Below, piece after piece: positions 37,446-46,668 of a stretch of DNA of 64,000 bases (positions within the stretch are counted from its first letter, which is position 1; each line of letters begins with the position of its first letter). Source of the DNA: Comamonas avium (GTDB lineage: Bacteria > Pseudomonadota > Gammaproteobacteria > Burkholderiales > Burkholderiaceae_C). The position numbers were made by a program, and so were the translations under genes. The notes beneath the pieces are model-generated. The model had not been told where the DNA came from. It worked only from the letters and a program-made list of their open reading frames with translations, and made no database searches. The stretch covers positions 48,392 to 112,391 of the forward strand of contig NZ_JACSQK010000005.1 in assembly GCF_014836675.1 (NCBI RefSeq), read 5' to 3'.

Positions 37446-37825
37446 TGGCATCCATTTTTTGAGCCAGAAATTTACGGTGCCTCAGGCGGTCTGGACGGCG
37501 CACAGTGCTGTGCCAGCCATCGTCGCCGGGTACCCGCTGTTGGAAGCCATCTGTACCTGCCATGTGCAGACCTTGCTTGGTGCGCAGGCCTCCGGCCAAT
37601 GATCTGCTCTAAAGCAATACCTGGATCGATCTGTGCCAGGGGCCTGTTGTCATCACGGTTCCGCGACAGACCGGCCGCTGTTTTGTACTGGAGCTCATGG
37701 ATGTTTACACCAATAACTTCCATAAACAAGATTCGTCGCCGCTGGAGTTTTTGCTGCAGGCCGTGACTCAAGCAGTCTTTGCAGACATATTTGAGACCTT
37801 GGTGGGAGCGGGTGTGTTTGACTGA
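37446..37825 (+). pseudogene. Decayed DUF1254-family gene
   Basis: Two frames together resemble DUF1254 (PF06863): the first gives HSAVPAIVAGYPLLEAICTC and stops at 37602; a second frame from about 37622 gives WIDLCQGPVVITVPRQTGRC, then FVLELMDVYTNNF, ending at TGA 37823-37825. PVVITVP-x-GR-x-FVLELMD-YTN is a strong family match. The initial ATG (37445) hits a stop after five codons. Frameshift and truncation leave no working protein. Confidence 0.7.
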
Positions 37826-38135
37826 GGCAGCAGATGGACTGGGAGCTGAAATGAAAACCGGCAAAATTCCAGCCTGGTTCAAGGAGGCATTACTGGCTAA
37901 TTCTGAGCAGGGTGTTGCAGCATCAAGTGGTGCATAACGTCGATAATCACGGCTGGTGGATGGGTGTCTGTCATCGGTGAGTGCTTGCCTGATGACTGGT
38001 GGGCGGTGCGGGGACCATGCTGCAATCGTCTGAAAGCGTCTGTTTTTTTACTGGGCAAGAAAGCGGGGATGGATATGGGGCATATGACTAAGCAGCTGGT
38101 ACTGGCGCGAGTTGCACCCTTGTTCTCTTTGTTGA
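37826..38135. other. Gap with no recognised gene
   Basis: About 310 bases between the DUF1254 remnant and the NrtR-like gene. A 28-codon frame at 37851 (MKTGKIPAWFKEALLANSEQ) is seen but unsupported. It must contain the promoter of the NrtR-like gene. Confidence 0.4.
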
Positions 38136-39071
38136 GTGTCTAAATTGAGCAAAACTGCGGAGCAAGCTTTGCATGCTGAGTTGGTGGCTGTTTTGGCAGC
38201 TGTCAGCCAGGGGCAGCCTCGGGTACTTACCACCCGGGGAGGCGAGGCTTTACCGGCGGGGCCATTTCAAATGGTGCATCGCTCGCTGCAGGCGGGCTTG
38301 CGTGCATGGGTGGAAAACCAGACCCAGCACAGTTTGGGCTATGTTGAGCAGCTCTACACCTTTGCCGACAGAGAGCGTAGTGAGGCGGCACATGTGCTGT
38401 CCATCAGCTATCTGGGGCTGACACGCGAGCCTGAGCAGCCGCCGCAAGGGGATACCAGCTGGCAGGACTGGTACAGCTATTTCCCCTGGGAGGACTGGCG
38501 AACGGGTGCACCCGCAGTGCTGGCTGATTGCATCGTGCCGCACCTGCAAGCATGGGTCAAAGAAGCGCCAAACACGGTGCAAAAGCAATCTAGGCAAGCG
38601 AGGGCCGCGATTAACTTTGGCGTTAATGAACAAGCCTGGAACGAAGACCTGGTGCTGCAGCGCTATGAGCTGCTGTTTGAGGCTGGTCTGGTGCAAGAGG
38701 GTGCGCAGCGTGGCATGGCCGTGCGTGACCGATTGCCGGGGCGTTCCATGCAGCATGACCACCGCCGCATACTGGCCACCGGCATTGCGCGCCTGCGCGC
38801 CAAAATTAAATATCGACCTGTCGTGTTCGAGTTGATGCCGCCCGCATTCACCTTGCTGCAACTGCAGCAAACGGTCGAAGCGCTAGCGGGGCGAGGCCTG
38901 CATAAACAGAACTTTCGCCGCTTGATTGAGCAGCAGGACTTGGTAGAAGAGGCCGGGGGGGTGACCGCCGGTGGAGCTGGGCGGCCAGCCAAACTTTTTC
39001 GTTTCCGCAGCGACGTGCTTCAGGAGCGGGCAATTGCTGGCAGCAAGTTGCCACTTGCGCGTGGCACTTGA
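38136..39071 (+). CDS. NrtR-like regulator (degenerate Nudix domain plus winged helix)
   Basis: A 311-residue protein. The N-terminal part (GYVEQLYTFADRERSEAAHV; VLSISYLGLTRE) matches the Nudix-like ligand domain of NrtR NAD regulators, but no Nudix box (GX5EX7REUXEEXGU) is present, so hydrolase activity is unlikely. The C-terminus is the NrtR-type winged helix (RPVVFELMPPAFTLLQLQQT; HKQNFRRLIEQQDLVEE; GGAGRPAKLFRFR). Start taken as GTG at 38136. No NAD genes are adjacent, so its targets are unknown. Confidence 0.78.
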   Translation: MSKLSKTAEQALHAELVAVLAAVSQGQPRVLTTRGGEALPAGPFQMVHRSLQAGLRAWVENQTQHSLGYVEQLYTFADRERSEAAHVLSISYLGLTREPEQPPQGDTSWQDWYSYFPWEDWRTGAPAVLADCIVPHLQAWVKEAPNTVQKQSRQARAAINFGVNEQAWNEDLVLQRYELLFEAGLVQEGAQRGMAVRDRLPGRSMQHDHRRILATGIARLRAKIKYRPVVFELMPPAFTLLQLQQTVEALAGRGLHKQNFRRLIEQQDLVEEAGGVTAGGAGRPAKLFRFRSDVLQERAIAGSKLPLARGT

Positions 39072-39104
39072 GGCTTAAATTCAGAAATCTGTCGGCCTGA
39101 GTAC

Positions 39105-39629
39105 TTAGCCCGGCAAGGCCCACAAAATGGCCGCAGTCATGGCCAGGTAGCGAAAGAACTTGCCGATGGCCATGTAGAACACGCAGGGCCAGAACGGCAG
39201 ATTGAGCCAGCCAGCCACCGCACACAGTGGGTCTCCTACAATCGGCAGCCAGCTGAGCAGGCAGGTTTTTGCACCCCATTTACGCAGCCAAATGCGGACA
39301 CGGCGTTCATGGCGCGAGAGCGAGCGTGGTGGTTTCGTGCCTGGTATATCTGGCAGCCCGGCGCGGCGGCGCTGGCGGGCAGCGTGCCAGGCTTTGTGGG
39401 CTCCCAGCCCCATCCACCAACTGATTGCTCCACCAATAGTGTTGCCCGCAGTCGCGGTGAAGATGGCGGCCCAGAACAGGTGGGGATTCAGTTGTAGCAA
39501 GCCCACCACAGCCGGTTCGGACCCCATGGGCAGTAATGTGGCAGACACCAGGGCCACGACGAACAAGGTGCTCAGGCCAAATTGGGGCAGCGCCAACCAT
39601 TGCAAAATTTCTTGAAACCATGCTTGCAT
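39105..39629 (-). CDS. YqaA/DedA-like membrane protein
   Basis: A 174-residue protein with hydrophobic segments (LFVVALVSATLLPMGSEPAV; NTIGGAISWWMGLG) and the DedA/VTT-type block KWGAKTCLLSWLPIVGDPLC. This is the short YqaA branch; DedA-type proteins act in membrane homeostasis. It is convergent with the NrtR-like gene. Confidence 0.82.
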   Translation of the reverse strand: MQAWFQEILQWLALPQFGLSTLFVVALVSATLLPMGSEPAVVGLLQLNPHLFWAAIFTATAGNTIGGAISWWMGLGAHKAWHAARQRRRAGLPDIPGTKPPRSLSRHERRVRIWLRKWGAKTCLLSWLPIVGDPLCAVAGWLNLPFWPCVFYMAIGKFFRYLAMTAAILWALPG

Positions 39630-39690
39630 CTGACTAAGTGTAGGTGCATGTCTGCTGGCAGCAGACAGAGGCTTAGCCTAAGCTGGGGGT

Positions 39691-40266
39691 ATGAACATTG
39701 CATTGATCGAAAGAAAGTGTGTGACATTGCCCATGCGTGGAGTGCTCTTGGCGGGGTTAATGGCGTGCTTGCCAGTGCTAGCCAAAGACAGCGCCATACC
39801 CATGGACGAAGAAGAAAAACAGATTGCAACCGATTGCGCCGCGTTGCTGGACCAGGCAAATACGCGACGGGCGATGCATGTTGTGCGTGTGCAGTTGCAG
39901 GCACAAGGCATGAAGCTGGTGACCCAGGGCTGCCCTTTTGTGCGTACAGGAGTTGGCAACATGCAGCAGGTGCTGGATGTGCGTGTACAGGTGACTGACA
40001 GCGATGCTGCAGCTCAATTTGTGCGTGGGCCCCTGGCGGATGGCGAAGAGGTCGATATGGGGGCTGTGCACCTGGGCATGCCCGGTCAGGTTCATCAGGT
40101 TCATCACGTCGATCAGGTCCAAGAGCTGGGTGCAGCGCAGCAGGAAGAGGTTTCGCCCGATGTGCTGTTTAACCGCCAGTGGCTGGCCGGTGTCATGAAA
40201 GCGCGTGGCTTGCAGACCGTGCAGGACCACTGGTGGGCCTTTGTGCCCGCAGCCACCCGCAATTGA
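39691..40266 (+). CDS. Hypothetical exported protein
   Basis: A 191-residue protein with a signal-like N-terminus (MRGVLLAGLMACLPVLAKDS). No family recognised. A feature is the His/Gln-rich run GQVHQVHHVDQVQELGAAQQ, encoded by short near-repeats (caggttcatcaggttcatca). GGGGG lies upstream of the ATG at 39691; an ATG at 39733 is also possible. Confidence 0.6.
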   Translation: MNIALIERKCVTLPMRGVLLAGLMACLPVLAKDSAIPMDEEEKQIATDCAALLDQANTRRAMHVVRVQLQAQGMKLVTQGCPFVRTGVGNMQQVLDVRVQVTDSDAAAQFVRGPLADGEEVDMGAVHLGMPGQVHQVHHVDQVQELGAAQQEEVSPDVLFNRQWLAGVMKARGLQTVQDHWWAFVPAATRN

Positions 40267-40399
40267 AGGCCGGCTTGGAGAAAGTGGGCTTGGGCTTACC
40301 TGATTCTTTGCTAGTGTCTTTGTAGCAGCAGGGTGCTGCTCATTTTTTGGGCAGATACAATACTGCCTCTTTCCCCACCGTCGATTGCTTTACCCACCC

Positions 40400-41452
40400 A
40401 TGACTGCGCTACGCATTGGTCAGCATACGCTGGCGAACAACCTGTTTGTTGCACCCATGGCGGGTGTGACGGATCGGCCATTTCGCCAGTTGTGCAAGGC
40501 ATTGGGGGCCGGTTATGCCGTCAGCGAGATGGTGACATCGCGCAAGGACTTGTGGAACAGTCTCAAGACCAGCCGCCGCGCCAACCACGCTGGAGAGCCG
40601 GGACCGATCTCGGTGCAAATTGCTGGCACCGATGCACCCATGATGGCCGAAGCGGCCATCTACAACATCGAGCGCGGTGCGCAAATCATCGACATCAACA
40701 TGGGTTGCCCGGCCAAGAAGGTGTGCAACAAATGGGCAGGCTCTGCGCTGATGCAAAACGAGCCTTTGGCCGTAGAGATCGCCCAGGCCGTGGTGCAGGC
40801 TGCACGCCCCTTCAACGTGCCTGTCACGCTGAAGATGCGCACGGGTTGGTGCGATGCACAAAAAAATGCCGTCCTTTTAGCGCGGCAGTTTGAAGACGTG
40901 GGCATTCAAATGCTCACGGTACATGGCCGTACCCGCGAGCAGGGCTACAAGGGCTTTGCAGAGTACGACACGATAGCTGCGGTCAAGCAGGCTGTGCATG
41001 TGCCCGTGGTGGCCAACGGTGACATCACCAGCCCTGAAAAGGCGCGTGATGTGCTGGCCTATACCGGTGCGGATGCTGTCATGGTGGGCCGTGCAGCACA
41101 GGGCAGGCCGTGGATTTTCCGTGAGATTGGTCACTTTCTGGCCACAGGCGCGCACATGGCTCCCCCCTTGGTGGCCGAAGTACGCCGCCTGCTGCTGGAC
41201 CACTTGCACGACCACTATGGCCTGTATGGTGAGCTGACCGGTGTGCGCAGTGCGCGCAAGCACATTGCATGGTACGTGCGGGCATTGCCGGGTGGGGAAG
41301 AACTTCGACAACATATCAACACCATCGACGACTGCCTGGTGCAGTGGCAAGCTGTGGCGGATTACTTTGATCAGCTGTGCTTGCAGATGGAGCGTCTGCC
41401 GCAGATCCATGCGGTCGATGCAGAGCAAGAGATTGAGGAACTGGCTGCATGA
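40400..41452 (+). CDS. dusB: tRNA-dihydrouridine synthase B
   Basis: A 350-residue FMN enzyme that reduces uridine in the tRNA D-loop. Marks: FVAPMAGVTDRPFR, DINMGCPAKKVCNKWAGSAL with the catalytic Cys, LKMRTGWCDAQKN, VHGRTREQGYKG and VMVGRAAQGRPWIF. The ATG at 40400 is preferred to the in-frame TTG at 40385. It overlaps fis by four bases, the classical dusB-fis operon. Confidence 0.95.
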   Translation: MTALRIGQHTLANNLFVAPMAGVTDRPFRQLCKALGAGYAVSEMVTSRKDLWNSLKTSRRANHAGEPGPISVQIAGTDAPMMAEAAIYNIERGAQIIDINMGCPAKKVCNKWAGSALMQNEPLAVEIAQAVVQAARPFNVPVTLKMRTGWCDAQKNAVLLARQFEDVGIQMLTVHGRTREQGYKGFAEYDTIAAVKQAVHVPVVANGDITSPEKARDVLAYTGADAVMVGRAAQGRPWIFREIGHFLATGAHMAPPLVAEVRRLLLDHLHDHYGLYGELTGVRSARKHIAWYVRALPGGEELRQHINTIDDCLVQWQAVADYFDQLCLQMERLPQIHAVDAEQEIEELAA

Positions 41453-41700
41453 GCGCCCCACATAACAACGATAACCAAAACATTGAGGAATGCGTGCGCG
41501 CAAGCCTGGAGAGCTACTTCAGCGATCTGGGTGGCGAGACGCCCAGCAATATGTATGACATGTTGCTGCGACTGGTGGAAAAACCGCTGCTGGACGTGGT
41601 CATGCAGCAGTCTGACAACAACCAGTCACGTGCTGCGCAATGGCTGGGTTTGAACCGTAACACCCTGCGCAAAAAACTCTTAGAGCATGAAATGCTTTAA
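41449..41700 (+). CDS. fis: Fis-family nucleoid protein
   Basis: An 83-residue DNA-binding protein with the C-terminal helix-turn-helix NNQSRAAQWLGLNRNTLRKK. The N-terminal part is shorter than in E. coli Fis, as usual in beta-proteobacteria. ATGA overlap with dusB (41449-41452). Confidence 0.93.
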   Translation: MSAPHNNDNQNIEECVRASLESYFSDLGGETPSNMYDMLLRLVEKPLLDVVMQQSDNNQSRAAQWLGLNRNTLRKKLLEHEML

Positions 41701-41718
41701 GGGCACGCATTGCCTGAA

Positions 41719-41768
41719 CTGATAGCTGTCGACGCCTGCCAGATAGGCGCCAAGTAACGATTTCACTA
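41719..41768. repeat. Dispersed intergenic repeat between fis and purH
   Basis: ctgatagctgtcgacgcctg followed by ccagataggcgcc and aacgattt matches the pattern of the repeats at 61880 and 59065 (atagctg-t-agcgc...gataagcgc). Confidence 0.45.
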
Positions 41769-41783
41769 TTATTGAGTTGCACC

Positions 41784-43382
41784 ATGAAAGCACTGCTCTC
41801 CGTTTCTGACAAGACCGGCATCGTTGAATTTGCCCAAGCCCTGCACGGTCTGGGTATTCAACTGCTGTCCACTGGCGGTACCGCCAAACTGCTGGCCGAC
41901 AAGGGCCTGCCCGTGACCGAGGTGGCAGAAGTCACCAAGTTCCCTGAAATGCTGGATGGCCGCGTCAAAACCCTGCACCCCATGGTGCACGGTGGCCTGC
42001 TGGCTCGCCGCGAGCTGCCCGAGCACATGGCTGCGCTCAAAGAGCACGGTATTGAAACCATCGATCTGCTGGTGGTCAATCTCTACCCCTTTGAAGCCAC
42101 TGTAGCCAAGGCCGGTTGCACGCTGGCTGATGCGATTGAAAACATCGACATTGGCGGCCCGGCCATGGTGCGTTCTGCCGCCAAGAACTGGGCCGATGTG
42201 GGCGTGGTCACCGCTGCTGACCAGTACGACGCCGTGCTGGCCGAGCTGAAAACTGCTGGCAAGTTGAGCAACAAGCTGCGCTTTGAGCTGTCGGTGGCTG
42301 CATTCAACCGCATTGCCCAGTACGACGGTGCCATCAGCGACTACCTGTCTAGCGTGAAGTTTGAAGATGAAAAGCTGTCCGAGGCATATGTGCCTGAGCG
42401 CGCGCAGTTCGGTGGTCAGTCCAACGGCCACTTCATCAAGGTGCAAGACCTGCGCTACGGTGAAAACAGCCACCAGCAAGCGGCCTGGTACCGTGATCTG
42501 TACCCCGCACCGGGCTCGCTGGCTACTGGCGTGCAGCTGCAAGGCAAAGAACTGAGCTACAACAACATTGCCGATGCAGATGCCGCCTGGGAATGTGTCA
42601 AGAGCTTTGAAGTGCCTGCCTGCGTGATCGTCAAGCACGCCAACCCTTGCGGTGTGGCAATTGGCAGCGATGCGCACGAGGCGTATGCCAAGGCATTTCA
42701 GACCGACCCTACCAGTGCGTTTGGCGGCATCATCGCTTTCAACCGCGTAGTCGACAAGGCTGCGGCAGAAGCCGTGTCCAAGCAGTTCGTTGAAGTGCTG
42801 ATGGCCCCCGAATTCACCGCTGAAGCGCTGGACATCTTCAAGAGCAAAGTCAATGTGCGCCTGATGAAGATTGCCCTGCCTGCAGGTGGCAAGACCGACT
42901 GGGAAAATGGCCGCAATGCAGTGGAGTCCAAGCGCATTGGCTCAGGCCTGCTGCTGCAAACTTCGGACAACCACGAGCTGACACTGGCCGACCTGAAGGT
43001 GGTGACTGTCAAGCAACCTACTGCGCAAGAGCTGCAAGATTTGCTGTTTGCCTGGAACGTGGCCAAGTTCGTCAAGTCCAACGCCATTGTGTTCTGCAAG
43101 AACGGCATGACGATGGGCGTGGGCGCAGGCCAGATGTCGCGTCTGGATTCGGCCCGTATTGCTTCGATCAAGGCCGAAGCGGCCAAGCTGTCGCTGCAAA
43201 ACACTGTGGTGGCGTCGGATGCTTTCTTCCCCTTCCGTGATGGACTGGATGTGGTGGTCGATGCCGGTGCAACCTGCGTGGCGCAGCCTGGCGGCTCCAT
43301 GCGCGATCAGGAAGTGATTGACGCAGCGAACGAACGCGGTGTGGCCATGGTGTTTACTGGCGTGCGCCACTTCCGTCATTGA
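41784..43382 (+). CDS. purH: Bifunctional AICAR formyltransferase/IMP cyclohydrolase
   Basis: A 532-residue enzyme for the last two steps of purine synthesis. The N-terminal IMP cyclohydrolase domain has [34 protein letters not shown] and NLYPFEAT; the C-terminal transformylase has [24 protein letters not shown] and TNPTSAFGG-like [14 protein letters not shown], ending [23 protein letters not shown] 41784 is chosen over a TTG at 41772. Confidence 0.96.
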   Translation: MKALLSVSDKTGIVEFAQALHGLGIQLLSTGGTAKLLADKGLPVTEVAEVTKFPEMLDGRVKTLHPMVHGGLLARRELPEHMAALKEHGIETIDLLVVNLYPFEATVAKAGCTLADAIENIDIGGPAMVRSAAKNWADVGVVTAADQYDAVLAELKTAGKLSNKLRFELSVAAFNRIAQYDGAISDYLSSVKFEDEKLSEAYVPERAQFGGQSNGHFIKVQDLRYGENSHQQAAWYRDLYPAPGSLATGVQLQGKELSYNNIADADAAWECVKSFEVPACVIVKHANPCGVAIGSDAHEAYAKAFQTDPTSAFGGIIAFNRVVDKAAAEAVSKQFVEVLMAPEFTAEALDIFKSKVNVRLMKIALPAGGKTDWENGRNAVESKRIGSGLLLQTSDNHELTLADLKVVTVKQPTAQELQDLLFAWNVAKFVKSNAIVFCKNGMTMGVGAGQMSRLDSARIASIKAEAAKLSLQNTVVASDAFFPFRDGLDVVVDAGATCVAQPGGSMRDQEVIDAANERGVAMVFTGVRHFRH

Positions 43383-43610
43383 TCGCCTGGGGCAGCGCAT
43401 TGCACGCTTGATGCGTCGTTGCAATCTCTGGCCGTAGTATTGCTGCGGCCTTCGGGATTGATGCCTCGCCTCAGCGGCCCATCTTGCAATGGGTAGCGTG
43501 AACTGCACTGTCTGGGAAGCCCTCGCACTCATCAGGTTGAGCGAGGCAATGCAAACTCGGCATGGTTGTTTCGGCACCATGCCGATTGTTTTTTGGAAAA
43601 GGATTTTTGC

Positions 43611-44060
43611 ATGCAGGATTACGACGACGAGCCCGTGCAGCGGCCGCGCTGGCTGGGCTGGGTCATCATCATTGGCATGATTTTGGTGGTGCTGGGTTTG
43701 CTCAACTTGGGGGCGCGCATGATCATTGGCACGTCCTCAGACCAGGCCGCTGCACAGACTGTGGCAGCGGTGGCTGAGCACAATCCGGCACTGATGGGTG
43801 GCAAGACCTTGATTGATGGCAGCGACTGCATGCGTTGTCACGGTGTGGAGCGCAAATTTGTGGGCCCGGGCTTGGTGGAGATCGCCGAGCGTTACAAGGA
43901 CCGCGCAGATGCACAGACTTATCTGGCTCAAAAGATTCGGGAAGGCAGCGTGGGGGAGTGGGGCCGCACCATCATGCCGCGCCATCCGCAGGTGACCGAA
44001 GCCCAATCGCTGGAAATGGCGCAATGGATCATGGCGCTGGCGGGTAGCAAAGCTCCGTAG
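43611..44060 (+). CDS. Membrane-anchored c-type cytochrome
   Basis: A 149-residue protein: N-terminal membrane anchor (WLGWVIIIGMILVVLGLL, residues 14-31) and one class I cytochrome c domain with haem motif CMRCH (C73-H77) and a distal Met in WGRTIMPRHP. Likely exposed to the periplasm as an electron carrier. AAGGA precedes the ATG at 43611. The 228 bases before it hold an imperfect inverted repeat (gcctcgc...gcgaggc, about 43463-43550). Confidence 0.88.
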   Translation: MQDYDDEPVQRPRWLGWVIIIGMILVVLGLLNLGARMIIGTSSDQAAAQTVAAVAEHNPALMGGKTLIDGSDCMRCHGVERKFVGPGLVEIAERYKDRADAQTYLAQKIREGSVGEWGRTIMPRHPQVTEAQSLEMAQWIMALAGSKAP

Positions 44061-44084
44061 CGGTTGCTCACTTCGAACTTGAAG

Positions 44085-44120
44085 ACCCGATGCATATGTT
44101 GCTTGCATCGGGTTTTTTTG
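44085..44120 (+). terminator. Rho-independent terminator after the cytochrome gene
   Basis: acccgatgca (44085-44094) pairs with tgcatcgggt (44104-44113), then TTTTTTG. Confidence 0.88.
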
Positions 44121-44362
44121 CGTCTATGAATGATGTAGCGCAGCTTGAAAGCGCTTGTAGTGCTCTGCACGCACTCTTTGTGAGTGTGGTGTTTGGCTAT
44201 CGCTAAAATCCAAAGTTTGCCCCATCACGCGCACTAAACAAGCGTGCACAGGGGAGTAAGTGCAGGCTTTGTGTGTGATGTACGTGCAAACCCTATGCTT
44301 GCGTTTTTGAAACGAGAGCGTTACCTGTGCCATGGGCATTCAAGGTAACCAAAAGGGATTGC

Positions 44363-45838
44363 ATGCAGTGGTTAAAAACCAAAACCGTCGCTCAGGCATT
44401 GGCCGATGCGGATGAGCCCGGGCGCCAGCTCAAGCGCAGCTTAGGCACCTTTGACTTGATGATTCTGGGCCTGGCTGTGGCTGTGGGAGCTGGTATTTTC
44501 TCGGTCGGTGCGCGCGCTGCAGGCACGTTTGCTGGCCCAGCGGTGATCTTTTCCTTCATCATCGCGGCGTTCACCTGCGCGCTGGCCATCATGTGCTACG
44601 CGGAGTTTGCGTCCAGCGTGCCTGTGACGGGCAGCGCCTACACCTATACCTACCTCACCATGGGAGAAGGGCTAGCGTGGATCATTGGCTGGAATTTATT
44701 GCTGGAGATGATTTCTGCTGCCGCGGTGATTGCCAAATACTGGGGCATTTATCTGAGTACGGTGCTGTCGATTGCTGGCATTGATCTGTCATCCACCATC
44801 CAGCTCGGTGGCCTGACCATGTACTGGGGGCCGTTCTTCATCGTGGCCATATTCACCGTGCTGCTGATTGCGGGCACGCAGGTATCGGCCAAGGTGAACA
44901 ACGTGTTCACCATCCTCAAGCTGGCGATCACCGTGGTTGTCATTGTGGTGGGCTTTACCTACATGAACACGGACAACTTCACGCCCTTCATTCCTCCGTC
45001 GCAGCCACCCGTGGTGGCGCATGGTGTGAGTGGTGATGTCTGGGGTCAGCCCATGCTGGCCTGGCTGTTTGGCGCGGCACCCAGCCAGTACGGCTGGCTG
45101 GGCGTGATCTCAGGCGCTTCACTGGTGTTCTTTGCATTTTTGGGGTTTGACATCGTGGCCACATCGGCCGAAGAGGTGAAAGACCCGCAGCGCACGCTGC
45201 CACGCGGCATTTTGGGCGGCTTGGCACTGGTCACCGTGCTCTACATTCTGGTCACACTGGCGTTGACGGGCATGGTGCCGTACACCGAGCTGGCCAAGGC
45301 CGAGAACCCTTCGCTGGCCACCGCGTTCATTGCTGTGGGGGCCGGCTGGGCTGCGCAAATCATCTCTGTCGGGGTGCTGGTGGGCATGACCACCGTGGTC
45401 ATGGTGCTGCTGATGGGTAGCTCCCGCGTGTTGCTGGCGCTGTGCCGCGATGGCCTGCTGCCTCGCAGCTGGGGCGTTACATCGAAAAAGCGCCAAACGC
45501 CTGAGCGCCTGCAGATTGCTGTCGGGGTGGTGGTGGCTATCTTGGCAGGCTTTACTAAAGTAGAAGCGCTGGAGGAGATGATCAACATCGGCACGCTGTC
45601 AGCCTTTGTGCTGGTCAGTGTGGGCATCCTCATCCTGCGCAAGAAGAACCCGCACAGCGCAGGCTATCGCGTGCCGTTGGTGCCGTTCCTGCCCGTGCTT
45701 TCTGCGCTGCTGTGCGTGTATTTGATGATGAATCTGACCACTCTGACCTGGGTGCGCTTTCTGGCGTGGATGGCACTGGGCGTGGTGGTCTATCTGGCTT
45801 ACGGCATGCGCCATTCACGTTTGGCGCAAAGTAAATAA
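44363..45838 (+). CDS. APC-family amino acid permease
   Basis: A 491-residue transporter with about twelve membrane segments. The conserved first helix LAVAVGAGIFSVGARAAG and the ECF-like block YAEFASSVPVTGSAYTYTYL place it among cationic amino acid transporter-like APC proteins (YfnA/CAT group). Substrate not determinable. AAAAGGGA precedes the ATG at 44363. A hairpin gttacct...aggtaac (44320-44349) lies just upstream of the ribosome site and could affect initiation. Confidence 0.9.
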   Translation: MQWLKTKTVAQALADADEPGRQLKRSLGTFDLMILGLAVAVGAGIFSVGARAAGTFAGPAVIFSFIIAAFTCALAIMCYAEFASSVPVTGSAYTYTYLTMGEGLAWIIGWNLLLEMISAAAVIAKYWGIYLSTVLSIAGIDLSSTIQLGGLTMYWGPFFIVAIFTVLLIAGTQVSAKVNNVFTILKLAITVVVIVVGFTYMNTDNFTPFIPPSQPPVVAHGVSGDVWGQPMLAWLFGAAPSQYGWLGVISGASLVFFAFLGFDIVATSAEEVKDPQRTLPRGILGGLALVTVLYILVTLALTGMVPYTELAKAENPSLATAFIAVGAGWAAQIISVGVLVGMTTVVMVLLMGSSRVLLALCRDGLLPRSWGVTSKKRQTPERLQIAVGVVVAILAGFTKVEALEEMINIGTLSAFVLVSVGILILRKKNPHSAGYRVPLVPFLPVLSALLCVYLMMNLTTLTWVRFLAWMALGVVVYLAYGMRHSRLAQSK

Positions 45839-45854
45839 TAAAGGGAGCGCATTG

Positions 45855-45931
45855 CGCTTTCCAGTAAACGTTTTCAGTATGAAAACTATTTGAAGTGATT
45901 GACTGGTAAGCGTTAGCAGCTTCTTTTTTAG
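45855..45931. repeat. Dispersed intergenic repeat after the permease gene
   Basis: gtttt(c)agtatgaaaactattt and ggtaagcgttagcagcttc, read in reverse, match the agctgctaacgcttacc type shared with the other copies. Confidence 0.4.
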
Positions 45932-45967
45932 AAACCCAATGTCTCAAACACATTGGGTTTTTTTGTA
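45932..45967 (+). terminator. Rho-independent terminator after the permease gene
   Basis: aaacccaatg (45932-45941) pairs with cattgggttt (45951-45960), followed by TTTTTG. Confidence 0.88.
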
Positions 45968-46005
45968 GCCTGTTTGTTTTACAGTGGCAGGCAAGGAGAG
46001 CGCTG

Positions 46006-46611
46006 ATGATTCCCACAGGCCTTGGCCCAGACGGCCACACACGCTGCAAATGGTGCTTGGCCACCGATCGCTATATTCACTACCATGACCATGAATGGGG
46101 TTTCCCGGTCGCGGATGACCGCCGGCTGTTTGAGAAGATCAGCTTGGAAGCCTTTCAGTCCGGGTTGAGCTGGTACACCATCTTGCAAAAGCGCGAGAAC
46201 TTCCGCGCAGCCTTTGCGCAGTTCGACTTTCATGCTGTGGCCCGCTTTACCGAGGCTGATGTCCAGCGCCTGCTGCAAGACGCAGGCATTGTGCGCCATC
46301 GTGGCAAGATTGAAGCCGTCATCCACAACGCAAGCCGGGCACTGGAGATGGTGCAGCAAGAAGGTTCGCTGGCAGCCTTCTTTTGGCGCTTTGCACCAGA
46401 AAAAAGTGATGCGGGCATTGCGTTGCAAGCACAGACGCCTGAATCGCAAGCTCTGGCCAAAGCACTGAAAAAACGTGGCTGGAAGTTCGTCGGTCCCACC
46501 ACGGCCTATGCCTTCATGCAATCGATGGGCATGGTCAATGACCACGCCCCTGACTGTATGACTCGCAGCCTGGTAGATGCGGCGAAACAAGCTTTTCAGG
46601 CACCACAATAA
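46006..46611 (+). CDS. tag: DNA-3-methyladenine glycosylase I
   Basis: A 201-residue repair enzyme that removes 3-methyladenine. Zinc and active-site blocks RCKWC, YHDHEWGFPV, LFEKISLEAFQSGLSW, FVGPTTAYAFMQSMGMVNDH and APDC are all present. It converges on hemL across a shared terminator. Length is typical. Confidence 0.94.
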   Translation: MIPTGLGPDGHTRCKWCLATDRYIHYHDHEWGFPVADDRRLFEKISLEAFQSGLSWYTILQKRENFRAAFAQFDFHAVARFTEADVQRLLQDAGIVRHRGKIEAVIHNASRALEMVQQEGSLAAFFWRFAPEKSDAGIALQAQTPESQALAKALKKRGWKFVGPTTAYAFMQSMGMVNDHAPDCMTRSLVDAAKQAFQAPQ

Positions 46612-46647
46612 AACAAAGCCCTGCAGGCTGGGCGGCGTGCAGGGCTT
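46610..46647 (-). terminator. Terminator between convergent tag and hemL
   Basis: aagccctgca (46616-46625) pairs with tgcagggctt (46638-46647). Read leftward it is followed by TTTGTTTTATT, so it mainly serves hemL. Confidence 0.75.
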
Positions 46648-46668
46648 GGTTGACAGCTGAAAAAGCTT

